Below are positions 1 through 12,033 of a stretch of DNA of 64,000 nt, piece by piece (the stretch's first letter is position 1; each line of letters opens with the position of its first letter). Source of the stretch: Onchocerca volvulus (lineage: Eukaryota > Nematoda > Chromadorea > Rhabditida > Onchocercidae). The position numbers were made by a program, and so were the translations under genes. The DNA lies in assembly GCA_000499405.2 (NCBI GenBank), contig HG738140.1:9141560-9205559 (forward strand), given 5' to 3'. Below the pieces are notes generated by a model. The model saw only the letters and a program-made list of their open reading frames with translations. It was not told the DNA's origin and did no database searches.

Positions 1-581
1 AGTATTTTTAAATTTAAAACTTCAGAGTTGTTTATCTGAGCTTAGATAAATAGAAATAATAATTTTCGTGATTTCCGATTATCTTGTTGATATTTTCCAA
101 ACAGTGATCATCTGGTTTGATTTAAAATGTAATCGAACTTAAGAAAAAAAGAATTATGTAACGATAACAAGATTTTTTGAAAAATGAATAATCCAAATAT
201 TAACAATGCATTTCTTACAACTACAGGTTTTAAAAATCACAAAAACATTGCTTTTATTCAAGAAGTCGACTTAGTATTACAACTGATTTGTCCATATCAC
301 TACTAATGACCATTATCAGATCATCATATCTCGTAGCAATTGGATTATTATACCAACAGCACCAGAATGACAATCCTTATAATTCACTTCTTCATTCTGT
401 CATCTCGAGAAAGAAGATGTTTACATCTAAACTACGATAGTGTGGCCCATTTTTCCGAAATCGAGAATGAAGAAGAATGAAATGAAAGGAAAGAATGAAA
501 CGCTCAACGATATCTCGTTGTAAATGTTGTGGCGTTGTTTGCAACAGCTACTGAGCAGTAGAACGAATTGTCATCATCAGC
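1..581. other. Intergenic, upstream of DB-module gene
   Basis: No coding frame or recognisable element was seen. The stretch is AT-rich and lies directly upstream of the start codon at 582, so it presumably holds the promoter and 5' leader of that gene. I saw no spliced-leader-like sequence. Confidence 0.4.
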
Positions 582-2518
582 ATGTCACATCATATTTTTC
601 ATTATCACTACTCCATCCTCTTCGGCTATTTCTATTTCATTATGCCTGGATTGAGTCTGTTGTCGCAGACAGAAGTGGCTAAATTATGTCCAAGGGAAAG
701 GGCTTTTTGTTTAATAAAAGCTTTACAGGTAAATTCTTCCATTGGAAATCGACTAAACTGCACATTCATTCAACGTCAAATATAGTCATTTTTCTAATCA
801 ATGCTTAGATTACAAGACATATTTGCTCAGTTGTGTTCTTTATGAGAATTAGAGGCGAAGATTTCCATCCTCAGTAAGCTCATTGTCAGTAATACTGATT
901 GAAAAGTTTTTTTTTCTCATCATTGATATTTTAGTCATTGCTGGAAGAATTTTTGACTTGAAACTACATTTGTTGTATTTCAATTAGCAATAGTTATCTA
1001 TGATTTATGATTATAAATTATCTTTGTTGTAATATCATAGGGTCAGTGCTATGGCAACAGTGTGAAAGCAGAAACTTTGAAACGAACATGTTCATGCGCT
1101 TGTGATGCCGTACATTTCGATCGGATTCAATCATGCTGCAGAACGGTCGGTCGACAAGAAATGGAATTTTGCTTGCCGCTGTGTAGATACAATACTACTT
1201 TGGACGAGGTCAGTTTTATTTGGTGATAAATTCTTATCAAATATTTCTCATACATTCTATTATTGATCTGATAGTCTCTAATGACTGAAATAGTCTTAAA
1301 AGACGATGACATTCTTTGTTTACTGATATTAAGCCACAGTTAAGTGTTTGCCTCTTGTTTTATTTATATTACACTAATTTTTCTTTTTAATGAGGTCACG
1401 AAGCAGCACTCCGTAAGATCACATAGTATACTCTGGGAATTCCTTTGATAGTTTTCATATTCGTAGCAGTTGATCGACATACTGAACGCTATACTGTCTG
1501 GATCTATGGGAATTCATGGAAGAAATCAAAAGCATAATAAAAAATGTGACTGTAATTGAAAGAATTAACAACTAATGTTTGAAAAAATATTTAGCTCAAT
1601 ACGGGTTTGGGCTATAAATGTGTTTCCCAACTAACTATATGGGCCTACTGCGCTGCTGATGTTACGGATAATACAGCATGCTGCGAGCAAAGAGGTTTTT
1701 TCTTTGTTTTTATTCATTTTATGAATCTTGAAAAACAAGTAATTGTTGAAATGATGAATTGATTTAATTCATTTGTTAAACAACTATCGGATTTATTTCT
1801 CAAAATCTCTTCTTTTTAATTCCATCTTTTTTCTCTTTTCTTTCTTTTTTTTTTTTTTTATTTGAGAAAACCACTTATCTGATGCTTTGTGAATGAAATT
1901 TTCAACAAAGTAATGCTAAATTAATTTTAAAGTTTCGTAGTTAACTATTCAAAGAATTTTAGATCAAAAAATGTTGCTAAGCCCGTCCATGTCAAGCGAT
2001 TAAATGCAGATTATATATATATATAAAAGCTTTTTATAATCTAGTTCAAACACTGGAACTGTGATCATGATGTGGCAGTCCTAACGTTTGGCTTTCAGTC
2101 TTTTGTTGTTGTTTTTTTCATGTTTTAAAATTGTCGATATTTAAGCATTTTAATACGTGACTGAGTAATTAAGTATTATCATTGAAGGTATTGCTCCAGA
2201 ATGTTTGAGCTTTTGCAAGGGTGATGTGCCAACATGTGATTTGCAAAGCCTTTTCACTTATCAACCTTGCTTGAGATATATCGAAACGATCACTCATTGT
2301 CATGTTAGCTTTTTCGAACTTTTTGTTTAAAAACTTTTAATGGTAGATTGTCCTTTACAAAGGTATTTCATGCAACAATTTTTTTGATTTCGCTTCATTC
2401 TTATTGCTTCTATTACAACGTTGTATTTCGTTCTGTATTTCAGATGAAAAATTTATCCTCAGTACCGCGGTGGAATCCAGAATGGACAGGTCGTTGCGAA
2501 TGGGATGGAAGTGATTAA
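582..2518 (+). CDS. Secreted DB-module cysteine-rich protein
   Basis: Five exons close in frame: 582-728, 1041-1208, 1595-1694, 2188-2303 and 2444-2518, giving about 201 aa. The first exon has a hydrophobic stretch (YSILFGYFYFIMPGLSLLSQ) that looks like a signal peptide. Exons 2-4 carry the spacing of the nematode DB module: CC at residues 81-82, FCLPLC at 92-97, a second CC at 134-135, CLSFC at 144-148, and a final C..(8)..C in exon 4. The DB module is an extracellular cysteine-rich domain found mostly in nematodes, of unknown biochemical function, so this is probably a secreted or cuticle-associated protein. The order and spacing of cysteines is the main support. The weak points are the choice of start (a second Met is at residue 21) and the last exon. 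Exon 4 could instead read through its donor at 2304 to a nearby stop. A 16-nt exon-like segment between exons 4 and 5 (about 2347-2362) was left out because it changes the frame. Confidence 0.75.
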
Positions 2519-5500
2519 AAGCATTAGAATTTTCGATGACATTGTTGCCAAATATCTTTATTTTAATAATTTTGAATTAAAGTTCTAATTAATTTTCAAG
2601 ATAAGAATATAGACAAAGTCGGGTATTGAAAGATAGTATAGCTTTTATCAATGTTTATGAGGAAATTTTAACAAGTTGAAAGGACTTGTAATCTTGTCTA
2701 ATAGTTTCTACTAATTAATTCCATCATCATATAATTTAGTTCTTTCAACGATGATTAGATTTATTGCAAAAAAAAAAAAAAAACAGTATTGATAAAGCAT
2801 TGTGCTAAATCCAACGCAAAGCAATTCCTGTCATAGTCATAAGTTAGAAAAGGTCGCTGAAATAAACTGTTCACATATAAAAAATAAGATTAGAAAGGTC
2901 TTCATCATTTGGCAGTTTAAAATGGATTGCATATTGAGCCTACGAAACCATACAATATGGAAACATCAATGCAAAATAATCCATTGATAAAATGATAATC
3001 AATTAATAAGCAAAGAAGAAAGCATATAGTGGCGGTAGGCTTTTTTCCACTGCTGTAAACAAATTGCCATCCCATTAAATATTATCCTTTCTTTGATAAA
3101 TCTGATTGTGTGTTACACTTTTCCATTCAAGTAGACAATCAGTATTCCTTATAAATTGAATGGTTTTTGATCTCTTCTAAAAATTTGCAAAAATAGCTGC
3201 TGTTTCAAAGCATTGGAACATCTAAAAGTTATGAATCCGAGGAGGAAATAAGTTTGAATATTTAAACATCCAGTTCTTCTAATTTTCGCACTTTTTTGCA
3301 ACCAATCTCGACATCCTATCTAATTAAAATTCTTCTCTACAAGTGCAATATGTAATTAGCTCTTAATTTTATCCTGAACAAAATAATTTTTTTGGAAATT
3401 CAAAATTGAAAAAATTAGTAGATGTTACCAGAAGGATTTGTGATATCTTGGAAGTTTAAGATTCGATTGCAAAAACAATAATCATTTTATAAAATTCAGG
3501 AAAGGATTAAAAAAGAATGTTTCTTAAAGGCACTATTTTAGATTTGTACTTTTAAATTCCGGGGAAAAAAGTATTTTGTAAATTGATGCAAAAAACAAAT
3601 AACATTTTTATTCATGCTAAAATGTTTTCGAAGTATTTTACACCACAAATTTACTTGGGTAAGAATTTAAAGCATGTACAGTTTTGACATCCTTAACAAA
3701 ATCGTTATTTAATGAAAACTGTTCTCAACTTTAATACAAAATCATTTCATCAATTATTATATGATTTGTGCAAAACTTAGACTGATATTGATTGTGAGTT
3801 TTTATGAGGAAGTTGTAACATATAGAATCCGAAAATTTCTTGAACATCAGATTTTGAAAAGCTTCAGTACATAATACGATCAATTTTTATCATAGAGTTA
3901 ATTCGATTTGGAATTATGTTTGCTTTGAAAAGAAAAAGAAAAAAAAAATGAAGATAACCGATCATATCTTGGATCGTACATTTGAGATATCAAATTTGTT
4001 GATACTTTTTTTACTAAGAATTTTTTTCTCTATTATATTTCCGTCTTTCCTTTATCAATTTCTGCAGTATAGTTTGAAAAATATTTGATATTTTTTTAAA
4101 AGTGGAAGTAAGCACTGAGAACGACATAAACTGAACAAAAAATATGGAAAAGCAATATCCTGGCAGCGCCTTGATGTGTGGATGTCCTATTGGGCGAAGA
4201 ACAAGAAATTGAAGGGCGAAGAACAATTGAAGGGCGAAACCTCATTAATCAAGGAAAGCGCAAGTTTTGATCGTTATCACTGGCTGCAATTGATAAGATC
4301 TTGATCTTTAAACTACGCATATGGATATCAAACATTAAATTTACGGAGTTAGATTACATAATTAATTCAATTTGGACAATGTAAATGTTCCGAATAATTT
4401 AACAATTGCATATAAACTTTAATCTCTGCAACAATGCAATTAATTATGCAACATATTAACATTTCAATTAACATATGTTACGATTAGACTTGTTATGAAA
4501 CATAAAAGGATTAAATACTTTAACTGATATTAATACAAATTTTTTTTCGGTTGTTCCGACAAGGTCTAAGTTGTATAAAGGTAGTGCTCTTATATTCTTA
4601 CAGTTATTGAATACACCAAAAGATATAACGAAAATGGTAAATTCGAATAAATAAAAAATAATCGGCAAGTAAATTAAATTTTGTAATATATGAAACCTTA
4701 AAGTATAATATATGAATTTTAACGTAAAACAGTTAGAAAATGAAGTTAAATTGAACGTCAGATGTGGTATTAAATCAAGATGTTTCATTCCAACACTAAC
4801 AACCTCAATTTTTTCGGCAAAGTAGCACGACTTAAATAACTCCTGGGGACAAAATATTTTTCATCTAGCTTGTATTAAGATCCATGCAAAATAAATCATG
4901 CGTAACCCAATATAAGTGATTTTCAAATCATTTTAAAATTCATATGATATTTCAGACTATGAATTTTAATCCTATTTCAAACTAACAGATAGCCAGATTT
5001 TTCGGTGAGGGCCAGAACCGACGCTAACCTCGCATCCTTTTTTCTATCTTAGCTTTATCATCGGTTAGTGTTTTCAATCTTTTTTTTATGGTTAGTGTTT
5101 TCAATCTTTATTTTTTCTTTCAATCTTTCTAAATTATTAATATCATCATCATGCACTTTTTTTTTATCGTTGACACGATTTGAGAGAGACCTTTTCTTCA
5201 TTACCTTCTTTAACAATCTCTCCTGAAACATTATTTTAGACCATACTTCGTTAAAAGATTAGCACCGGCAACAGTAAACGTATTTAAAAAAAAAAAAAAG
5301 AGTAAAGGAAAGAAAAATATAATCGGGGAAAGATAATGAAATGAAAAGATAAGGATAAAATAGAAAAAAAAAAAGTTAAAGGAATGAAATTGAAAAGACT
5401 GTTGACACAATGTAGATAATGCAATATCCAAATAAGAAAAGCCAAATAATTTCTCTTTGACAATGTTCTCCAATGTTTAAATCAATGATCAATTTAATGT

Positions 5501-6084
5501 GAGCTGGATCGACACTAACTGCTAATCACTTTCCGAATTATGTACCGCATCATCTCTTTTTAAATTAAAGTTAGTAGCAATTTGATTGATGCTGAATTTA
5601 GCGATTCTTATACTTTATTTAATCGATATTGCTATTACTTATGACGTAACACAAAAAATGCTGTAAAAAGAAATTCAAGCATTCGAACATCAAAATAAAA
5701 CAAATGGAATGAGACCAACGTTTAACATGAGGCATATGGACTTAATGTATAATGAAAATAAGAGAGATTAAAGACAGAACATCTGTCATACTTAATCTCA
5801 TGTAAATTGTATTTACAGACAACGACAAACTCACATTTCAACTGTAAAACAAAATCATTCGAAAAAAAAAAAAAAAAAGTGAACAGCTACTGCAAATGAT
5901 TTTAAAAAAGCCCAAATGATTTAAAAAACGAATCAAACGGAATATTTCACAGCTCTGAAATCTGAAGCAACCTATGATGAAATAATGGAGAGAAAACGAA
6001 TAATGAAGAAATGATGAAGAAAAAATACGGAAAACAAAGGAAATAGACAAATTTTAGTTCTACCAGTGGCCACTAAATTTCAAA
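2519..6084. other. Intergenic, low complexity
   Basis: No supported gene. The stretch contains A/T homopolymers (for example around 2768 and 5285), an AT dinucleotide run near 2012-2025, and a small repeat at about 4192-4240 where the word gggcgaa occurs three times about 20 bases apart. Open frames on the minus strand at 4014-4226, 4468-4788, 5231-5473 and 5838-6050 are rich in Phe, Ile and Leu as expected from AT-rich noncoding DNA, and match nothing I recognise. Confidence 0.5.
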
Positions 6085-9000
6085 TTACGGAGGAGAACCA
6101 ACTGCAGTTTTCACAGATTCGACATCATCATCTTTCGTCCTTTTCATTTTTTTTTGAGTTTCATTTCCGGCTGGTCTTTTTAACTTTTTACGTACTAAAT
6201 TGCTGACATCATCAACGGGCATTTCTTTTATCGATGACTTAAGTGAGATCTCCCCTTCTTTATCTTCCACGACAACACTTTCCTGAAACGTACTGTCAGT
6301 TAGATTATACTTAGCCAAAACATCAGCGTTTATAACCAATGAAAAAATTTTTTTAAAAAAGAGAATAAAAAAGACAAAAGTGATAAAAAAGTGATAAAGC
6401 AAAAAAGAAAAGAAAAAAAAACTAGTTACGTAATCAAGTCAAATAAATCCAGAAAGCGAAGCATAATTTGTCGTTTTTCAAACAGTTTTTGCGTAATAAA
6501 GAAAAATTATGACATATGCGTCTCGGCTCAACAACGATTCTAATGCAGCTCAATTTCAAATAAATCGCATTCTTGAAACTAAATCATCATAGTTTGAATT
6601 TGCTATGCATCTAAATAAAAATTAGGAGTTTTGCTCAATGATTATGAATGGAACTGACTTTTGTTAAACTTCTCGCACTCTCCAAAGAATCGTCGATTTT
6701 CATTTGAATTTCAGGCAACAGCGATTTTAATTCATCAATTTCCTTTTTGATTTTCTCTACTTCCTCCTGACTTTCATGTGCTAATTGTGTTTCGAGTTTT
6801 GCTAGAATATGTACAAAATACAACAAAATGTATTTAATTCGATAGTCTAAATAAAGCTTACCAACTACAAACTTTTCTTCAAAAAATAACCTTTCTGCAA
6901 ATCTATATTTTCTATTTTTCAATTAATTTATACAGTAAATGAAAAGTGATTAAAAAATACTGCAAGCAAAATTCAAACTTACTCAATCTCGCCTCCAGAA
7001 TTTCTTTTGATTTCCCAAAAACTTTAGCAGCATTTCCAAAATCTTTGGCGAGGTTGTGAGTTCGTCCTTTTATAAAATAGGCCTGCGCAATACGTCGATC
7101 GACTTTATCGAAAATGCTTCTCGTAAGTATGATACATGCGTCGATATCATCAATTGCCTGTTTATAATTCTCTGCATCGGTTGAGCAATCAGCGAGATCC
7201 AGAAGAACTTCTACTTTCTTCTCTTTCCAACCTTCTTCTTCCAGATGTCTGAAAATTCGAATATCCGGTTCAAAATTCTCAAATTTTTAAACCGAGAAAT
7301 TGGAATTAAGTGACTACTGAATTCTAAACATTATTTTTTCCATTTATATAAGTAATTCCATTTATTGATTTCTTTCAAGATGTCTAACAAATCACATGGA
7401 AATTGAAATAACTTTCTTCAGTGTCATATTTTATAGACAATAAATTAACTAATCTATTGTCGATAACGTAGAAATATTGTCTGAATTAAAATGAAAAGAA
7501 ACTTTAAAATGGATATGATGCTGGAAATAAGCTTGCAATAGTGTAACTATAACAGGAACACCAAAATAACTTCGAGTTCTAAAGTTCTAAAATTAGTATT
7601 TACTTGTCACAAATGGCTCGCGCAACTTCCAAATTCTCCCATGCTAGCTGCAGATACTCAACATCTCCAGCTTCAGATCCATCCTTACTGTCATTCTCCT
7701 CCGAAAATCCATCCTTCTTATCCTCATCTAATCTATCATTCTTTTCTTCTTCATCTTCAACTTCATCCCTTTTTTCCTTCTCCTCGTTCTCCATATTTCC
7801 ATTTTCCTCCTTTTTTCCTCCAGTTCTGCTTCTATCTTCTTTATGATCTATGACATTACTTTCATTTTTCTCCTTACCTACAATACATATATTAAAATAT
7901 GCATATATTAATATATTAATGATATATTACTAATACATATAATAATAATGAACTGCACGATCAGATACATTTTTTTTTTCTCAAATATTAATAAATAATC
8001 TTCACCGATATATAATCTCTATATATAATTTCTCTATGTTACCTTCGTCATTTTCCATAATCAAATCTGTTTCATTCTCATCAGCATCATGATCAGTTTT
8101 CGTTTTCTCATCTTCCTTAAAATTTAATTTATACCTTTATAAAAAAATTATTTTCAGTAAAAATAATAAAACAGTTAGTTTATCAGAAAACCAATTACTG
8201 GTCATAAATTAAGACCAATCCCAAAAAATTCTTGAAAAATTTGCTATGAAGTGAATCGATGAATTGAGAAGTTACAATTTTTTTGCATATTTTTTGCATT
8301 CATAAATTTTAAATATTTGGAAAGAACTTCACATGTAGCTTTTTTAACCACATGTAAAATTCCTTTAAAAAAATTTCAAAAGCCAAATTAGAGAAAAAAC
8401 AATTTCATTTTAAGTAGAATTCCTTTTTTATGCAACAAATAATCGATAGAAATAACCCCCATACTTATAAAGACTTGCCTCATTATTTTCTTCTAATATA
8501 TTGGAAGAATCAACCCAACAGGCAATTTTTTTCTCCAAGACTTCGGCATTTTCTTCGAAAGCACTGCCAATCTTTTCTACAATTTGAGTTCGTTCGTTTT
8601 CTAAGCCCAGAAACAGTTCCATTTCTTTTAAAAAAGCATAGCTAATAAAAGTGAAAAAATCGAAAATGAAAAATTTGATTCTGAAGACCAGGAATGAAAA
8701 ATGACCAGTGAATGATTCCACTTCTTCACTATCTTCGTATTTTTCGTTGTTGTGCTTCTTACATCCTTCCTTGTCGGTAACTCGAATATTATGCAGAGTA
8801 TTCGAAAAAACGCTATCCTCTAGTCTGGCTAATTCAAGCAAAGTCTTGCCATAATACAGATGAGGCTCAAATGTTGGAATGGCAAAATATCCATAGATGT
8901 TGACACTGAAACTTTTACATAAAGGATCCTGTCTTCTACTTCTTCATATATCCCACAATCTATTATTAGATAATAGCAAATGAAAATTCTTAAATAATAA

Positions 9001-9516
9001 AAAATTAAGTCGAATCTCGACAGCTGTTAGCTCTAGATTAATTCAGTTCAATCGTTTTTGTTCAGTCTGATATGCATATATTATAATGTGTTATGTGAAT
9101 TTCAGCAAAACCTACGAAAGTTCAGCAGCTTCGCTCAGTTTTATTTCGGCTTCTTTGAATCTCTCTGATATATATGCTTGTTTTCCTTCAGCCAAAAGTG
9201 CTTGAAATTTCTCAACATCTCTGGAATTGGATAGTTGCAACATTCATCAAAGAATTTGAAGAAATTTAATATAATAATTATTCATTCAAAATATCTGAGA
9301 AAATATTTCACAGGAAATAAGAAGAGTAAGAAAAGATAATGCTCCGAAATCAATATCTTCCAGATTTTACTTAAGCTTTAAAAAGGATTAGATGCAGAAT
9401 TTAAACAATAGAATATATTTCATTTTTCATATTTCAGCGAAAAAATTGACTGACTCCTCGTCTTCCTGCATATCGACAAATTCATCGTTCCTTGAAATAG
9501 CTTCCATCATCCGCAT
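6085..9516 (-). CDS. NASP: NASP-family histone chaperone (SHNi-TPR)
   Basis: Histone H3/H4 (and H1) chaperone of the NASP/Sim3/Hif1 family, expected in the nucleus. Exons read 9116-9220, 8706-8905, 8479-8624, 8043-8115, 7604-7877, 6983-7248, 6659-6801 and 6085-6282, in consistent phase, for at least 468 aa. The first TPR has the motif LLAEGKQAYISERFKEAE; the next exon has YYGKTLLELARLED. An acidic Glu/Asp-rich insert (exon 7604-7877) interrupts the second TPR, a family hallmark, and is followed by LAWENLEVARAICDK and AYFIKGRTHNLAKDF. A coiled coil (exon 6659-6801) and a Lys/Arg-rich nuclear signal with KKLKRP close the protein. The donor after 8479 is GC (gag|gcaagt). The N-terminus is unresolved. 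An exon at 9451-9516 beginning MRMMEAISRNDEF is the likely start, but its phase 0 does not match the phase 2 needed at 9220, so a small exon is missing or the start is elsewhere. The acceptor at 8624 (aaaag) is also non-optimal. Confidence 0.86.
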
Positions 9517-10387
9517 TTTACTGAAGATGTACACGTCATGAGTGACACAATTTAACTATATTGCACTTTACGTTCAATTAACACGTACCAACCCCTTCCT
9601 TTCTCCCCTTCACGTAATTATATTCGCGGCCCCAATTCTATTTCATAGCCTCACGGTCCCCGTTATTTATTAATTCTTGTTCCGGAGGGTTTAGGGGTCA
9701 GATAGCCAAAAGTCGGGATTTATTGAGTCAATGATCTGTTGTGTGACAACAGTGACAGTGGGTTAAGTAATTTATTATCTCTTTTCTCGGTAACTTTTGG
9801 TTCTTGCGGTTTCTAAGATTTTAATATTGATTTGAGAGCTCATACTTATTAATCATGCTTATATTGATTATTAGTATTCATACTAATCACTACTCATTAT
9901 CACACGTAACGAAATGGGATTAAGAACTCGATAATAAGAATATATCAGTGATTGCTTGGGGTATTGTTCTTTGTTTTCCTGATATTTTGAATAATGTGAT
10001 ATCCTGTTGTTGCTTGTTTTAGTTTATCCATTAATGGATGAAATACGATGAAGTTACAGTTAAAAAACAAGTATAATTATTACTATTAACAAACATATGT
10101 GAAGAAGCAAGTAAATAGATATTAATATGGTTGTTTTCAGATTAGATTGTAGCTTTCCTTCTCGTTTTCTCATCTACTTTTATCTGCATTAAAATATCTT
10201 GTCTCAGTTTTCATGAGCATTTGGACCGTAAGCTTTCAATTCTCTTGCTCTTGGAGCTTTGATAGTTAACTTATGATAGTTTTTTAGTATTTGATCTTTT
10301 TGTAGTTTCAACGTTTTGTAATAAGACTTATATTAGATGAAGTATGTTTAGTATATTGTACTAATCTCCGGCAATTTAAATTCTGTC
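9517..10387. other. Upstream region of NASP with a GC-richer block
   Basis: Noncoding. About 9585-9760 is clearly richer in G and C than its surroundings (ccccttcacg, gcggccccaa, ccggagggttta). It lies just upstream of the presumed NASP start, so a promoter or leader role is possible. Nothing else was recognised. Confidence 0.35.
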
Positions 10388-11595
10388 TTAGTAAGTCAAA
10401 GCATAACTCTTTTTGTGAATAAGGTATGATAAGTGGACGAATTCTTTTTGAATACGAGATGAGCATTTGTGGACGTCTGAACATTTACGTATTTTGTAGG
10501 AAGTAAATTTTAATCTGATGTAAACAAACAATGATGACACTAAATTTTCTTCGAGGTTACTGTAACATTGGGAAAGTAACATTTATTATTAATAGCAGTA
10601 GACTAAAATTCTTCTGGAAATTGAAATGGAAATAAATTCATTGTCTTTTACAATATAAGTTTTAATTTATCGCAAATCGGTAATTCACATTTTTACGTAC
10701 AGAAAAAGTTTGGCTTAAAGAAGATTGTGCAATAATTCTTTGATTTTTTGGTCCCTAAATCTTTTTCCTTCTTTCTGCATTAAACGGTGTGGCTGGCTTT
10801 CTGGGTTCAAGATTTGCATATAAGTGCTGATAACTGGAAATTGATATTTGGTTAAATAGATGGAATTCGTCATGAGATATCTGAGTTCAATTTATATCCG
10901 TAAGATCCGAATCATAGATTTTAAAATATAATGGGTATGCAGTATTGGAAATAAATTCAGGGAATCTTTTAAATTATTTGTATCCAAGAATTCAGTTTTT
11001 TGCTATTTTATTTTAGCAGATAGTTCAAGTTTAGAGTTTTAATAGTTGCTTTAAGTCCTGAGACTTTTTTGGCAAGATTTTCTACAAATGAAAGTTAAAA
11101 TTTTTGAAAAAGAAATGAAAACTTTGCTGTGCCATATTTCCAAAAGTAATTTCTGCGATTTTTGTTTCTGTAAACTCTTGTTATTTGAACTCCATCCGCT
11201 GTGTTCATCCATTTGCATTTTTAAATCTTCAAGCTCAGTCTTATGATATCCGAAATTTCCAAGAAACAAAGAATGCTGTCAATGATTATATTATGAATTG
11301 TTTTCATTCTTTATTTAGGCTGATTATTTCGATGCATCCGGCTATTTGACTTTAGTTCTGCGCGTACGGAATTTCTTTAAGCATAATTTCAGACAGTCTG
11401 GACTAATATTATTAATTACTGTTCCTGGGTTTATTTCATATCTGGTGCATTCACTGGGAAAGACAGTCGATTCCTCAAGTTTTCCTTTGAATGAGTATTT
11501 TTTTTTTTTTGACGACAGTCATTCGTTTCTTTGCAACAGTTCTGCTTCGCATTGAAATCGTTCCAAAATTCATTGCATCTGGTTTTCAGTTTGCA
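10388..11595 (-). CDS. Possible cysteine-rich exons, unresolved gene or pseudogene
   Basis: Unrecognised. On the minus strand, 11595-11515 after an AG reads a segment with six cysteines, including RCNEFWNDF and QNCCKETNDC. It then enters a run of twelve A (plus-strand T run near 11501-11512) and changes frame. The continuation, in the other frame, has FPSECTRYEINPG and DCLKLCLKKF and stops near 11348. Downstream frames at 11269-11130 (ELEDLKMQMDEHSGW) and 10577-10388 (QCYSNLEENL; KCSDVHKCSSRIQKEF after a ttcag) have similar hydrophilic, Cys-containing character. The pieces could be exons of a small secreted protein or its relic. I could not link them in phase, so this is weak. The gap from 11596 to 12033 shows no gene. 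Confidence 0.2.
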
Positions 11596-12033
11596 CGTGC
11601 CCCCTCAATTATAATAATGAGCATTAAATCAAATATACTTATTTTTTATTTTTCGTCTCCAGCATCAACAATTTGCATATTTCTTGCATATTTAAAATTT
11701 TGATGCTCGATTAAATTCCGATAGAGTTGTAAGACTAAATCTTGGAGACCATTAGATAATAAGTTTGCAGAAAAAATATTGGCATTACAAAAAATATGTA
11801 CAAAATGAAAGAAAGAAAAGTTTAATACCAAAAAGTATAACAAATCTGAATGATTTGTTGAAGGCAAATGAAGGAATGGGTAAAAATATTACGCAATTAA
11901 AGCAAAAAAATGTAACATACTGGAAGATATCAAGTACTGATTATTGATGAAAACAATAAAATTGCTATGGAAAATTCAGAAAAACAATTATTTATATATT
12001 GAAACCAACAAGATGCAGATAAGTATTCGAATC

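Noticed and set aside
2347..2362. 16-nt exon-like segment between exons 4 and 5 of the DB-module gene.
   Set aside because: Including it shifts the last exon into a frame without the final cysteine; direct joining of exons 4 and 5 closes in phase.
7604..7853. Two Ser/Phe/Pro-rich plus-strand frames.
   Set aside because: They are the complement of the acidic Glu/Asp-rich exon of NASP.
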